In this document: positions 42,825 through 52,124 of the stretch, in pieces
Layout: each line of letters starts with the position of its first letter
How positions within the stretch are numbered: position 1 is the first letter of the stretch
NCBI RefSeq assembly: GCF_900113315.1
Contig: NZ_FOZG01000003.1
Span: forward strand, 682,001-746,000
Direction: 5' to 3'
From: Sphingomonas jatrophae
GTDB taxonomy: Bacteria > Pseudomonadota > Alphaproteobacteria > Sphingomonadales > Sphingomonadaceae
Length of the DNA stretch: 64,000 bases
Notes under the pieces: generated by a model
What the model was told of the DNA's origin: nothing
The model's input: only the letters and a program-made list of their open reading frames with translations
Databases searched by the model: none
Position numbers and translations under genes: made by a program

Positions 42825-43837
42825 GCGGCGGCGACGCCCGCTTCGGCAAAGGTCGCCATCTCGTCATGCGTGGCGAGCGCGGCGCGGATCACGCCCACCG
42901 CCAGCGCCGCGCCGCTGCCCTCGCCCAGCCGCATGTCGAGCGCGAGGAGCGGCCTGAGGCCGAGGCGATCGAGCAGGCGGCGGTGGCCGGGCTCGGCCGA
43001 GACATGGCCGGCGAGCAGGTGATCGACGATGCCCGGCACCGCCCGAGCGAGCGGCGCAACCGCGGCGGTGCCGATGAAGCCGTCGATCACCACGGGCACG
43101 CGGGCGTGACGCGCCGCCAGCAGCGCGCCCGCCATCGCGGCGATTTCGCGCCCGCCGAGCCGGCGCAGGATCTCGAACGGCGTGTCCAGCGCACCGGCAT
43201 GGGCGGCGAGCGCCGCGTCCACCGCCCCGACCTTGCGCGCGATGCCGGCGGGATCGACGCCAGTGCCGGGGCCGACCCAGTCGGCCGCACTGCCGCCGAA
43301 GCTGGCGGCGGCGAGCGCGGCGGCGGCGGTGGTGTTGCCGATGCCCATTTCGCCCAGCACGAGCAGATCGGCATCGCCCACCGCCTGCGCACCGGCATCG
43401 AGCGCGGCGAGGCAGTCCGCCTCGTCCATCGCCGGACCTTGGGTGAAATCCGCGGTCGGCCGATCGAGCTCGAGCGGGACGACCGACAGCGCGAGCCCGG
43501 CGGCGCGGGCGAGCGCGTTGATCGCGGCACCGCCGCCTGCGAAGTTGGCGACCATCTGCGCGGTCACCTCGACGGGAAAGGCGCTGACGCCGCGGGCGGC
43601 GACGCCGTGATTGCCCGCGAAGACGACGGCGCGGCCGCGCGCGATCCGCGGTCGCTCGGCGCCGTGCCAGCCGGCGAGGAACAGGGCGATCTCCTCCAGC
43701 CGGCCGAGCGAACCCGCTGGCTTGGTGAGTTGCGCCTGCCGCGCCGCCGCCGCCTCGCGCGCGGCGAGGTCGGGGCCGGGCAGCGCGGCGAGCGCGGCAT
43801 CGAAGGCGGCACGGGAGGAGAAGCGGAGGCTGGTCAT
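42821..43837 (-). CDS. cobT: Nicotinate-nucleotide:dimethylbenzimidazole phosphoribosyltransferase
   Basis: Activates the lower ligand of cobalamin. The 338-residue protein has the family signatures KPAGSLGRLEEIALFLAGW, FAGNHGVAARGVSAFP, GEMGIGNTTAAAAL (about 172-185), GRREIAAMAGALLAAR (here GGREIAAMAG) and the catalytic Glu region in ALDMRLGEGSGAALAV near the C-terminus. It stands alone, without other cobalamin genes or a B12 riboswitch in the 30 bases before it, so it probably serves salvage. Confidence 0.95.
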   Translation of the reverse strand: MTSLRFSSRAAFDAALAALPGPDLAAREAAAARQAQLTKPAGSLGRLEEIALFLAGWHGAERPRIARGRAVVFAGNHGVAARGVSAFPVEVTAQMVANFAGGGAAINALARAAGLALSVVPLELDRPTADFTQGPAMDEADCLAALDAGAQAVGDADLLVLGEMGIGNTTAAAALAAASFGGSAADWVGPGTGVDPAGIARKVGAVDAALAAHAGALDTPFEILRRLGGREIAAMAGALLAARHARVPVVIDGFIGTAAVAPLARAVPGIVDHLLAGHVSAEPGHRRLLDRLGLRPLLALDMRLGEGSGAALAVGVIRAALATHDEMATFAEAGVAAA

Positions 43838-43868
43838 GCGCGCCCGCTAGCAGAGCGCGCTGCCCCCG

Positions 43869-46361
43869 TCAGCCGAGCATGCCGCCGTGGAACAGGGCGT
43901 CGTTCAGCCCGGCATACATCAGCGTGATCGCGCCATCGATGACGTGATCGGCATTGCTGTCGGTGAACAGCCACACGTCCCGCGCGCCGCCGACGGCGAC
44001 CATGTCCTCCCCCGCCGCGATCAAACCCTTGGCGAAGTCGAGCGCGGGCGCGAACGTCTTGAAGCCTTGGTCGAAGAAGGGGATGGCGCTGAAGTCGAGC
44101 GTGAGGCCGTCGAGCGAGAGGGTGTCGCCAAGCTCGAAATCGTTGATCACGTCGTTGGTGGCGGTGCCGGTGAAGCCGCTGTCGCCGCTGAAGAAGACGA
44201 AGTGGTCGCGCCCCGCCCCGCCGAACAGCGAGTCCGCGCCCGTGCCGCCGACCAGCGTGTCGTCGCCCTCATTGCCTTCCAGCCGATCGTTGCCGGCGCC
44301 GCCGACGACGAGGTCGTTGCCCGCCATGCCGCGGAGCTGATCGGCGCCGTCATGGCCGAACAGGCGGTTGGCCAGCTCGTTGCCGGTCAGCTTATTGTCG
44401 AGATCGTTGCCGGAAAGCTGCGTGGCGTTACCCTTCAGCGAGCCATTCTCGACAAAGGCGCCCAGCCGGTAATCGGCATAGGCGACGACCTGATCGACAC
44501 CACCCGTCGCGGTCTCGGCGGTCGCCTGCGCGGAAGAGCGGATCGTGTAGGTGTCGGCCGCGGCACTTGCCTTGAGCGCGGGCAGCGCCGCGGTGGGCGT
44601 GGCGGCGACGAGCGTGTCGGCGAAGGCGGACGGCAGAGGCGCTGGCGCCGCCACCTTCACCGCCGCGGCCGGCGCAGGCGCCGCGACGATCGCCGGAGCG
44701 CTCGCGACGGTGGCGCCCGGCCCCTTCAGGTCGGCCAGCGTGACGTGCGCGGATTCGATCACCGCGATCAGCGCCTTGGCCGTGCCGGCGCCCGCACCAT
44801 CTGCATCGATCGAGATGTAGCTGCTGCCATTCGCATAGGCGATCTCCACCCGGTCGGCGAGCGGACGGGTGTCGCCCTTGAACGTGGCGAGCGCGGCGGT
44901 CAGGTCGAGCTTGGCGGTGCCGCCGGGGACGAAGCCGGTCACGTCGACCGGACCGGCACCACCCGGCATCTGGATGACGAGGCCCTTGGCACCGTTGACG
45001 ACAGGGCCGAGCTTCGGACTGCCGAGATCGAAGCCGGTGATCAGGCCGTTGATATATTCCTCGAGGTTGGTGAAGCCGTCGCGGTCCCGATCGCCCTTGT
45101 CGTCGGCGGTCAGCTTGGCGAAGCCGTAGAGATCCTCGAACCAGTCGGGCATGCCGTCGCGGTCGCTGTCCGTCGCGCCGACGGTGAGCGTGCGGGCCAC
45201 CTTGGTGGCGAGCTGCGCGGGGGAATCGATGATGCCGCCCGTGCCCCTCGCCGCCTCATCGACGATGCGACGGTCGATCGCGTCGCGGCCGGCCCCGTTC
45301 ACCGCGCCCGCATTGGCGAGCACGCTGGCGGCGACATCGCGCGTCGCGAGGATGCTGGTCAGGCTGTTCAGCGCGGCCGAGCCGGTGACCTTCGCCTGCG
45401 GGCCGCTGGCGCTGTAATAGCTCCAGACGGTCGCCTGATCCTGGGCGAAGCTGCCGCCGCTCTCCGCGGTCAGCACGTTGCCGGCGATGGCGATGCGGCT
45501 GTCGACGGCCATGTTCTCGACATTGACCGGGTTGCTGCGGATGCCCGCCTTGTTCGCGGCCGACGTGGAGGGGCCGGCGGTGATGACGTTGTTGACGATG
45601 GCGATGTCGGTCAGCAGCGTGCCGTTGTTGCCGCCGCCGACGCTGATCGCGGCATGGCCGAGGCCGTAATTGTAGATGTAGTTGTTGACCACCTCGACAT
45701 TCTGGCCGGCGCGGATCTCGGGATTGCGCTGGGCATTGTCGGAGAAGAGGTTGCCGACGATGGTGATGTTCCTGTCGTCGCCCGCCGCGCCGCCCCAGTT
45801 GGAAACGGTCATCCCCTTGCTGTGCGCGCCTTTGGCGTGAAGGCTGTTCTGCAGCCCTTCGGCGATGATGTTGGACGACACGGTGATGCCGTTCACCCGG
45901 CCGTTGATGTCGAGATTGGTGTCGGTCGCCCACGAAAAGCTGTTGTGATCGACGATGACGTTGTTGACCTCGAAATCGGTGGTGCCGATCATCAGGCCGT
46001 CGCGGTCGCTCGGGTCCATGCCGACGGCGCCGTCGCCGGGGCGGAAATGGATGCCGCGGACGATCACCTCGTCCGCCTTCACGCGGATGCGCGAGCCTTC
46101 CAGCGTGATGCCCTCGCCCGGCGCGGTCTGGCCGGCGATGGTGACATTGCCCTGCTCGACCAGGATCTGCGTCTTCAGCGTGATCGTGCCGCCGACGTCG
46201 AACACGACGGTGCGCGGCCCCTGCACCCCCTCAAGCGCCCAGCGCAGCGAGCCTGCACCGGAATCCGCCAGGGTCGTGACGTGGACGACCTGACCGCCGC
46301 GCCCACCGACCGTTTCCGCACCATACCCAACCGCACCAACGAACGCCAACTGACCCGTCAC
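43869..46361 (-). CDS. Pectate-lyase-like beta-helix protein with RTX repeats
   Basis: An 830-residue secreted polysaccharide lyase candidate. The N-terminal right-handed beta-helix begins GYGAETVGGRGGQVVHVTTLADSGAGSLRWAL, typical of pectate lyases (PL1/PL9-like), then VTIAGQTAPGEGITLEG and VIVDHNSFSWATD. A Ca-binding stretch DSDRDGMPDWFEDLYG and DRDRDGFTNLEEYI lies mid-protein. RTX nonapeptides (GNDLVVGGAGNDRL, GDDTLVGGTGADSLFGGAG) occupy about 640-715. The start is GTG 46361, with GGAGG seven bases before it; a longer frame from 46562 overlaps the wzc end. No Sec signal remains, and the RTX tail fits type I secretion by the system at 58-63 kb. It resembles the sphingan lyases near such loci. 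Confidence 0.75.
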   Translation of the reverse strand: MTGQLAFVGAVGYGAETVGGRGGQVVHVTTLADSGAGSLRWALEGVQGPRTVVFDVGGTITLKTQILVEQGNVTIAGQTAPGEGITLEGSRIRVKADEVIVRGIHFRPGDGAVGMDPSDRDGLMIGTTDFEVNNVIVDHNSFSWATDTNLDINGRVNGITVSSNIIAEGLQNSLHAKGAHSKGMTVSNWGGAAGDDRNITIVGNLFSDNAQRNPEIRAGQNVEVVNNYIYNYGLGHAAISVGGGNNGTLLTDIAIVNNVITAGPSTSAANKAGIRSNPVNVENMAVDSRIAIAGNVLTAESGGSFAQDQATVWSYYSASGPQAKVTGSAALNSLTSILATRDVAASVLANAGAVNGAGRDAIDRRIVDEAARGTGGIIDSPAQLATKVARTLTVGATDSDRDGMPDWFEDLYGFAKLTADDKGDRDRDGFTNLEEYINGLITGFDLGSPKLGPVVNGAKGLVIQMPGGAGPVDVTGFVPGGTAKLDLTAALATFKGDTRPLADRVEIAYANGSSYISIDADGAGAGTAKALIAVIESAHVTLADLKGPGATVASAPAIVAAPAPAAAVKVAAPAPLPSAFADTLVAATPTAALPALKASAAADTYTIRSSAQATAETATGGVDQVVAYADYRLGAFVENGSLKGNATQLSGNDLDNKLTGNELANRLFGHDGADQLRGMAGNDLVVGGAGNDRLEGNEGDDTLVGGTGADSLFGGAGRDHFVFFSGDSGFTGTATNDVINDFELGDTLSLDGLTLDFSAIPFFDQGFKTFAPALDFAKGLIAAGEDMVAVGGARDVWLFTDSNADHVIDGAITLMYAGLNDALFHGGMLG

Positions 46362-46503
46362 GACCCTGCCTCCAAATTGCGGCGGCCGGATGGTGGGAGC
46401 AGCGGTAATGGCGGGTAACGCGTTTAGGTAAAAATCCGTTTGAAGTCCGATAATTAGTCCGAAATGGAGGAATAACGCAGCGCAGGCCAGTGCAAGCCGG
46501 CGC
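46362..46503. promoter_or_regulatory. AT-rich gap between wzc and the lyase gene
   Basis: These 142 bases are much richer in A and T than the surroundings (for example TAATTAGTCCG on the plus strand). Given the preferred GTG 46361, they probably hold the lyase gene's own promoter. No exact box was identified. Confidence 0.35.
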
Positions 46504-48597
46504 TCAAGCCGGCGCACCGTAATAGTCCTTGTAGCTGCGGTAATAGAAAGTCGGGTCGCCATAGCCGAAGCGGGCGAGTGCCTTCAGGTCGACACGGGTC
46601 AGCGTGACACCGGCGATCGGCGCGCCCGTGCGCCCGATCATGCCGAGCGCCGCCGCCACGGCCCGCCGCGCGGTGCTGCGCCAGCGGCAGACGAGCAGCA
46701 CGGAATCAGCATAGCCGACGATCAGGCGGGTATCGACGATCGGCAGCACCGGCGCGCAATCGAGCAGGACGAGATCGTAGCTGTCGCGCACCGCCGCCAG
46801 CAGCGTGGCGAAGGCGGGCAGGCCGAACAGATCGACCTGATCGGCCTGCACCGGCGATGCGGGCAGCAGATCGACGCCGGGCACCGGCCCCGCGGCCAGC
46901 ACGCCGCGCCAGGCCGCGCCGCCGACGAGCACCTCGTGCAATCCCTGTTCCGCACCGCTGGCGGCCGCCCGCGTCACGCCGCGGCGGCGCTGGTCGCAAT
47001 CGATCAGCAGCACGCGGCGCCCGCCGAAGGCGGCGGCGGTGGCGAGGCAGAGCACGGCCGTGGTCTTGCCTTCCTTCGGCAGCGCGGAGGTGACCGCCAC
47101 GACGCGGTTCGGCCGCCCGTCCACCGGCCGGTCGAGCGCGCCCACCAGGCTCTTGTGCATCTCGGCAAAGGCGCTGGTGGGATCGGCGATCATCGCGGCG
47201 AGGATGGCCGCGGTGTCGGCCCGCCCGACCGACAGGCCGGCGGAGCCGGCGGTGGGGAGCGACGGCAGGCCCTCCACATCCAGCTCCTCCTCCACCTGCG
47301 CGGCGGTGCTAAAGTGCGATTCGAACAGGATCACGCTGGTCGAGATGGCGATGCCGGCGGCAAGGCCGGCGAGCAGCCCGAACAGCACGTTGCGCAGGGT
47401 GGACGGCTTGTACGGCCGCTCGGGCACCGTGCCCGCGGCGATCAGCTCCGCCTTGGACTGCTCAGTGCCGAGCTGCGTCAGCGTCTGCTGGTAGCGCTGG
47501 AGATAGGTCTCGTAGGTGGAGCGGAGCGCCGCGGCCTGCCGCTCGAGGTCGGCCAGCCGGGTGGCGGCGCGGCTGTTGCTCGCCAGCCCGGCCGCATTCG
47601 CCCCCGCGCTCGTCTCCAGCGAGCGGCGCAGGTTCGTGGCGGCCGCGGCGCGCGCCTCCAGCTCGTCGATGCGCTGCCCCTGCGTGGCGGCGATGCCGGC
47701 GCGGGCACGCTGCGTCTCCGCCTCGACCGCCTGGTTGATCTCGGCGAGGCGGCGCGCGGCGGCGATGTAGCGGGGATGGCTGGGGCCGAACTGCCCCTGC
47801 GCCGCACTCATCTCCTGCATCGCGCCCGCCTGCTGCGCGCGGAGCGTGCCGAGCGACGCCTGCGCGTTCGCCAGATCGAGCGGCACGCCGGCGCTGCGGG
47901 CGGCGGCCAGCTCCGCCAGCGCGGCCCGCTCCGCCGCGCGGCCGGCGGCGAGACGATCGCTGATGTTGGCGGAGGTCTGCTCGGCCAGCGTGGTGCCGTT
48001 GACGCTGAGGAGGTTGTTGCCGACACGGAACTGCTGCACCGCAGCCTCCGCCCGGCGGACCTGCCCGGCCATGTCCGCCACGCGTGCGCGCAGCAGTCGG
48101 TTCGCGTCCAGCGTGGTGCGGCGCTTCCGCTCGCGCTCCAGCGTCATGTATGCCTCGGCGGTGCGGTTGGCGAGTTGGGCGGCGCGCTGGGGCGAGCGGG
48201 ACTCGACCTTGATGTCGATGAGCTCGGTTTCCCCCACGCGGCTGATCGACAGCGCCTCGGCGAAGCGGCGGACCGACTGGTCGAAGCTGTCGCCGCCGAA
48301 TTCCGGATCGGACTGGAGCCTGGCATCGCGCACCACGCGCGCGGCGACGGCGCTGGATTCGAGGACCTGCACCTCGGTGTCGACCGCGGAGGGATCGCGC
48401 TGGCCCTGCCGCTCGACCACGTCGGGATCGGAGGTGATCGGGCGCACCTGCGCCTCGACGATCACGCGGGCGGTGGATTGATAGATGCGCGGTGAGGCGA
48501 GGCTGACGATCAGGCCGATCAGCCCGAGACCGATCATGCCGATGGCGACGATCGGCAGCGCCCGGCGGAAGATCGCGAAAATCTGCTCAAACGTCAC
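46504..48597 (-). CDS. Wzc-like polysaccharide co-polymerase with tyrosine kinase domain
   Basis: Controls chain length and export of Wzy-made polysaccharide. The 697-residue protein has an N-terminal Wzz domain with membrane helices (about 14-36 and 400-420) flanking a periplasmic coiled-coil (about 150-370, containing the family's PxxP-like GTVPERPYKPSTLRN near 390). The C-terminal BY-kinase has Walker A ALPKEGKTT, Walker A' VLLIDCDQRRRG and Walker B LVLLDCAPV. The last residues form a tyrosine cluster (YGDPTFYYRSYKDYYGAPA, six Tyr), the usual autophosphorylation site. It corresponds to the GelC/GelE pair of sphingan systems, fused. It is upstream of the lyase and downstream of the barrel gene. 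Confidence 0.92.
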   Translation of the reverse strand: MTFEQIFAIFRRALPIVAIGMIGLGLIGLIVSLASPRIYQSTARVIVEAQVRPITSDPDVVERQGQRDPSAVDTEVQVLESSAVAARVVRDARLQSDPEFGGDSFDQSVRRFAEALSISRVGETELIDIKVESRSPQRAAQLANRTAEAYMTLERERKRRTTLDANRLLRARVADMAGQVRRAEAAVQQFRVGNNLLSVNGTTLAEQTSANISDRLAAGRAAERAALAELAAARSAGVPLDLANAQASLGTLRAQQAGAMQEMSAAQGQFGPSHPRYIAAARRLAEINQAVEAETQRARAGIAATQGQRIDELEARAAAATNLRRSLETSAGANAAGLASNSRAATRLADLERQAAALRSTYETYLQRYQQTLTQLGTEQSKAELIAAGTVPERPYKPSTLRNVLFGLLAGLAAGIAISTSVILFESHFSTAAQVEEELDVEGLPSLPTAGSAGLSVGRADTAAILAAMIADPTSAFAEMHKSLVGALDRPVDGRPNRVVAVTSALPKEGKTTAVLCLATAAAFGGRRVLLIDCDQRRRGVTRAAASGAEQGLHEVLVGGAAWRGVLAAGPVPGVDLLPASPVQADQVDLFGLPAFATLLAAVRDSYDLVLLDCAPVLPIVDTRLIVGYADSVLLVCRWRSTARRAVAAALGMIGRTGAPIAGVTLTRVDLKALARFGYGDPTFYYRSYKDYYGAPA

Positions 48598-48626
48598 CGG
48601 TCATCCTTCCGCAGGGTCATCATGGC

Positions 48627-49943
48627 TCACATCCCCAGCCGCAGGCCGAGCTGGAGCATCGCGCGCTTCAGCCGCTCGCGCCCGTTCGTGCCCGCCGCGG
48701 TGCCGCGGCTGCGCAGCAGATCGACGGTGCCGAACAGTTCGAGCGCAGGGGTGTGATAATAGGTCAGCGCCGCGCCTCCGAGCATCTGCCGGGTCTTGAA
48801 CTGGACGTCCTGGACCTCGCTCAGGCGGTATTCGGCGCGCAGGCTGGCGCGCAGATCGCGCCGGATCTCCCGATCGTAACGGGCCTCCACCCGCGTGCGG
48901 CGCGCACCGCCGAGCTGGAATGCCCCCGTTTCGGAGATGTCGCGCAGCGCCGTCAGGCGGACGCTGCTGGCGCGCGACGGGCTCCACTCCGCCGTCACGC
49001 GGGCGTAGAGGCCGGAGGGGCCGTTCAGCGGCGCCTTGTAGCGCTGGCGCTGATAGCCGGCGGCGATGTCCAGCCGGGTCAGCGGCGTCGGCTGGAAGCG
49101 CACCCCGCCATAGACGGCATAGCCCTTGGAGTCGCGATCGAAACGGAGGATCTGCCCGTCCGGCTTCAGATCGTAATCGCGCCGATCGTAGTCCGCGGCG
49201 GCATAGAAAACGGTGCCTGCCACGGGCACATAGCCGATGGTGAGCGACGGATTGAGCCGAACGAAGCTGCGGTTGCGCTGGACGAGGATCTGCGTCGGAT
49301 CGGAGGCGCGCCGCGCATCGTGATAGGCGTAGCGGGTGACGTTCAACGTGGGCGACACCACCAGCCGCCCGGCCGTGTAGGTCGCGCCGAGCGACCCGAG
49401 CATCCGCTCGAACCGCACGGGCTTGCGCACGTCGGCGGGGGTGAAGGCGGCGGCGCGATCCTCGATGAAGCGGCCCGCCTCGGCGCTGGCGCGCACGGTG
49501 AGCGCCGGGCTGAAGATGCGCGCGAGCGAGACGCCGCCCGATCCTTCCGCCAGATTCTCCCGCTTGTGCCCGGCAAAGCCGACGAGATTCCCGCGCAGAT
49601 AGGCCTGGAGGTCGAGCCCTGGCCGGTCGCCGTCGATCGTCACCTCGGGCGCGATCACGCCGGCAACGTCCGCCGCACCGCGATAATCGGGGGCGAGCAG
49701 ATCGCTCACACCCCGCGCGCCGAGCGCGACGGTCGGCCGCACGACGAAGCTGCCGACGCGCACGCCGCGCTCGGCAAGCCCGGGCGGCGGCGCGAGCCGG
49801 AAGATGTCGCCCTCCTCCGGGCGATCGAGCCGGTCGTCCGCTGCGAAGACGGTGACGGGCGCCTCCTGCGCGGCGACGGGCATGGACAGCGCGGCGACCA
49901 GCACGCCGCCGAGCCGCCCGCCTGCCAGACGACGAAAGGTCAT
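48627..49943 (-). CDS. Outer-membrane beta-barrel protein of the exopolysaccharide locus
   Basis: A 438-residue protein with a signal peptide (MTFRRLAGGRLGGVLVAALSMPVAAQ) and alternating beta-strand patterns throughout, such as VSPTLNVTRYAYHDA, RLDIAAGYQRQRYK, ARVTAEWSPSRASSVRLTAL and ELFGTVDLLRS. It ends with the aromatic/aliphatic strand LQLGLRLGM. No known domain is recognised by eye. The position between the co-polymerase and the Wza-like lipoprotein resembles GelF-type barrel proteins, so it probably helps polysaccharide cross the outer membrane. Confidence 0.75.
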   Translation of the reverse strand: MTFRRLAGGRLGGVLVAALSMPVAAQEAPVTVFAADDRLDRPEEGDIFRLAPPPGLAERGVRVGSFVVRPTVALGARGVSDLLAPDYRGAADVAGVIAPEVTIDGDRPGLDLQAYLRGNLVGFAGHKRENLAEGSGGVSLARIFSPALTVRASAEAGRFIEDRAAAFTPADVRKPVRFERMLGSLGATYTAGRLVVSPTLNVTRYAYHDARRASDPTQILVQRNRSFVRLNPSLTIGYVPVAGTVFYAAADYDRRDYDLKPDGQILRFDRDSKGYAVYGGVRFQPTPLTRLDIAAGYQRQRYKAPLNGPSGLYARVTAEWSPSRASSVRLTALRDISETGAFQLGGARRTRVEARYDREIRRDLRASLRAEYRLSEVQDVQFKTRQMLGGAALTYYHTPALELFGTVDLLRSRGTAAGTNGRERLKRAMLQLGLRLGM

Positions 49944-49971
49944 CGCGCCCTCACGCCCACGCGCCGCCTGC

Positions 49972-50550
49972 TCAGAAGCTGCGTTCGGGGATGCGCACGG
50001 TGTCGCCAGGCGCGAGCGGCAGCGCCTGATCGGCGACGACGGTGACCTCCTGCCCGCCGTTCGCGCGACGGATGAGGACCGCCTTGGGATTGGCGCGGTA
50101 GGTGTAGCCGCCGGCCAGGGCCGCCGCCTTGCCCAGCGTCAGATCGGGCGCATAGGGGAAGGCGCCGGGGCGGCCGACCTCGCCATAGACGTAGATGGGC
50201 AGCACATCGACCAGCTGCACCGACAGGCGCTTGCTGGCATCGGCGTAGAAGCCGTTGGCCAGCTGCGCCTCCGCCGCGCGGCGAAACTCCTCCACCGTCA
50301 GCCCCGCGGCCTTGATCGGGCCGAGCAGCGGCAGCGACACCGTTCCATCCGGCGCGACCTGATATTCGCCGGTCATCGCCTCATCCCCGTAGAGGACGAG
50401 GCGGATGCGGCTGCCGGGAGAGAGGGCGGTGGCCGCCACCGGATAGCGCGCCTGGAACTCGCCGGCGGAGAGCGCCGGGCCAAGCGACGGAGCGCAGGAT
50501 GCGAGCATGCCCGCCGCCGCCAAGACCAGCCAGCCCAGATCTGCCCGCAT
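49972..50550 (-). CDS. Wza-like polysaccharide export lipoprotein (short form)
   Basis: A 192-residue outer-membrane lipoprotein (MRADLGWLVLAAAGMLASC, lipobox LASC). The poly-export domain is visible in LSPGSRIRLVLYGDEAMTGEYQVAPDGTVSLPLLGPIKAAGLTVEEFRRAAEAQLANG, and an SLBB domain in YVYGEVGRPGAFPYAPDLTLGKAAALAGGYTYRANPKAVLIRR. It is shorter than E. coli Wza (about 380) and close to the GelD/GumB size class. A longer frame to 50643 lacks a good start. It is divergent from the polymerase gene. Confidence 0.9.
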   Translation of the reverse strand: MRADLGWLVLAAAGMLASCAPSLGPALSAGEFQARYPVAATALSPGSRIRLVLYGDEAMTGEYQVAPDGTVSLPLLGPIKAAGLTVEEFRRAAEAQLANGFYADASKRLSVQLVDVLPIYVYGEVGRPGAFPYAPDLTLGKAAALAGGYTYRANPKAVLIRRANGGQEVTVVADQALPLAPGDTVRIPERSF

Positions 50551-50741
50551 CGCAACCCCCACACGTCCGACGACACCGCCACTCGGCAGGCCGTGCCCTG
50601 TGCTGCCGTTAGCAGAGGCGAAGCACCGTCTGATCGGGGACATGGACCAGTTCGGACCTGCTCGAAGTCGTCAGCCCCGGCTTGGTCGAATATGGTGCTG
50701 CTCCGAGACGCCATGACCATCGCCCTGCAGGATCCCGACAG

Positions 50742-52124
50742 ATGTTGAGCGCGGCACCCGGGGGCGGACCGGTCGCGGCGCCGCGCCGCGCGCCTGTGCG
50801 GCCTGCGGCGGCCAGCCGGGCGGTTCAGGTGGGCGGGATGCCGGGCGCGCGGCTGAGCGCGTCGGACAGGCTGGCGCTGGGGCTGGCGTCGGCGTCGATC
50901 CTCCTTTCGGTCGTGGCGGTGAAGCTCGGGCCCGGGCCGCTGCCGCTGCGCAGCCTGGCGCTGCTCGCCTGCGGCGCCGTGCTGGTGCTATCGGACCTGC
51001 GCGGGTTGCTGGCGGCGCTGCGGGTGGTCGCCCGGCCGATCGTGCTCGTCGTCGCGATGACGCTGCTTGGGATTGCCGTCAGCCTGGCCGTATCCACCGA
51101 CGTGGCGGGCGCCTTTCGCGCCGTGCTGGAGGAGAATGTCCAGTTCCTCCTCACCATCGCCATCGCCGCGGGGCTCATCCGGCGGGTGGGGGTGGTGCCG
51201 GTGATGGTGGCGCTGCTGATCGGCTGGGGCATCAGCAGCCTGTTCGTCCTCGCGCAGGCGCTGAACATCGATGCCGCGTGGCAGGCGCGCGCGCGGATCG
51301 GCGATCTGATGCACGATTCGGCGCTCGTCCGGATCGGCTATGAGCGGCGGGAGCGGCCGTTCGGCCTGTCCTTCTCCGCCATCCACTATGCGCTGCAATC
51401 CTGCCTCGCCATTGTGGCGGTCGCCTATCTGCGCATGGCGCGCCGGAGCGAGGCGGCGCCCGCCTTCGATCCCGCGGTGCCGGCGACCGCAGTGGTGGCG
51501 GCGATCGGCTGCGTGCTCTCGGGCAACCGCTCGCCGCTGATCGGCGTGACCCTGTTCCTCGCCATCTACCTGATCGTCACCGCGCCGCGGCTGCTGGCGC
51601 TGGCGCTGCCTTTGGTCTTCGTGGCGGGCGTGGGGGCGTGGACGGCGCTGGATCAGCTGGGCGATGCGGGCGTGCGGGTGGCGCGGCGCGACGATGGTTC
51701 GTCGAACAACCGGCCGACCCTGCGCACCTACGCCTATCACCTGATCAAGGACCAGCCGATCGGCCACGGGCTGGACTTCGACTCGCGCGACCTTGGCTAC
51801 GCCTATCTCGACAAGGTCAAATATATGCCCAACTCGATGGCATTGGTTCAATGGGGCCTGCACAATTACTACAACAACATGCTCACCAAATATGGCGTGC
51901 TGATCCTGTTGCTGGTGCCGTTCCTGCTGCCGACGAGCCGGGCGGCAGCGATGGCGTGGCTGCCCTTCCTGCCGTATCTGATCCACGCCTTCTACCATAA
52001 TGACGGGCCGCCGACCGACATCCTGATCGGCTATCTGATCGCAGCGGGCGGCATCCTCGTCGCCGGAGCGAGGCAGCGCGAGCGGGCGGTGCCGACGCCG
52101 CGCTGGCGGCGGGCCTTCGCCTGA
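50742..52124 (+). CDS. Wzy-like exopolysaccharide polymerase / O-antigen ligase family
   Basis: A 460-residue inner-membrane protein with about 11 helices (first near 60-80) and a long periplasmic loop. The loop has the family's His and Arg elements in NNRPTLRTYAYHLIKDQPIGHGLDFDSRD and HNYYNNMLTKYGVLILLLVP. It would link lipid-borne repeat units into polymer. The start is ATG 50742; a longer frame from 50682 is polar. It shares a TGATG junction with the GT2 gene, so the two are coupled. Confidence 0.85.
   Translation: MLSAAPGGGPVAAPRRAPVRPAAASRAVQVGGMPGARLSASDRLALGLASASILLSVVAVKLGPGPLPLRSLALLACGAVLVLSDLRGLLAALRVVARPIVLVVAMTLLGIAVSLAVSTDVAGAFRAVLEENVQFLLTIAIAAGLIRRVGVVPVMVALLIGWGISSLFVLAQALNIDAAWQARARIGDLMHDSALVRIGYERRERPFGLSFSAIHYALQSCLAIVAVAYLRMARRSEAAPAFDPAVPATAVVAAIGCVLSGNRSPLIGVTLFLAIYLIVTAPRLLALALPLVFVAGVGAWTALDQLGDAGVRVARRDDGSSNNRPTLRTYAYHLIKDQPIGHGLDFDSRDLGYAYLDKVKYMPNSMALVQWGLHNYYNNMLTKYGVLILLLVPFLLPTSRAAAMAWLPFLPYLIHAFYHNDGPPTDILIGYLIAAGGILVAGARQRERAVPTPRWRRAFA

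Noticed and set aside
43838-43868. Cobalamin riboswitch before cobT
   Set aside because: Only about 30 bases separate cobT from the next gene; no space and no B12-box.
46362-46562. Longer start of the lyase gene at 46562
   Set aside because: Overlaps the wzc 3' end by 59 bases; the GTG at 46361 has a far better ribosome-binding site.
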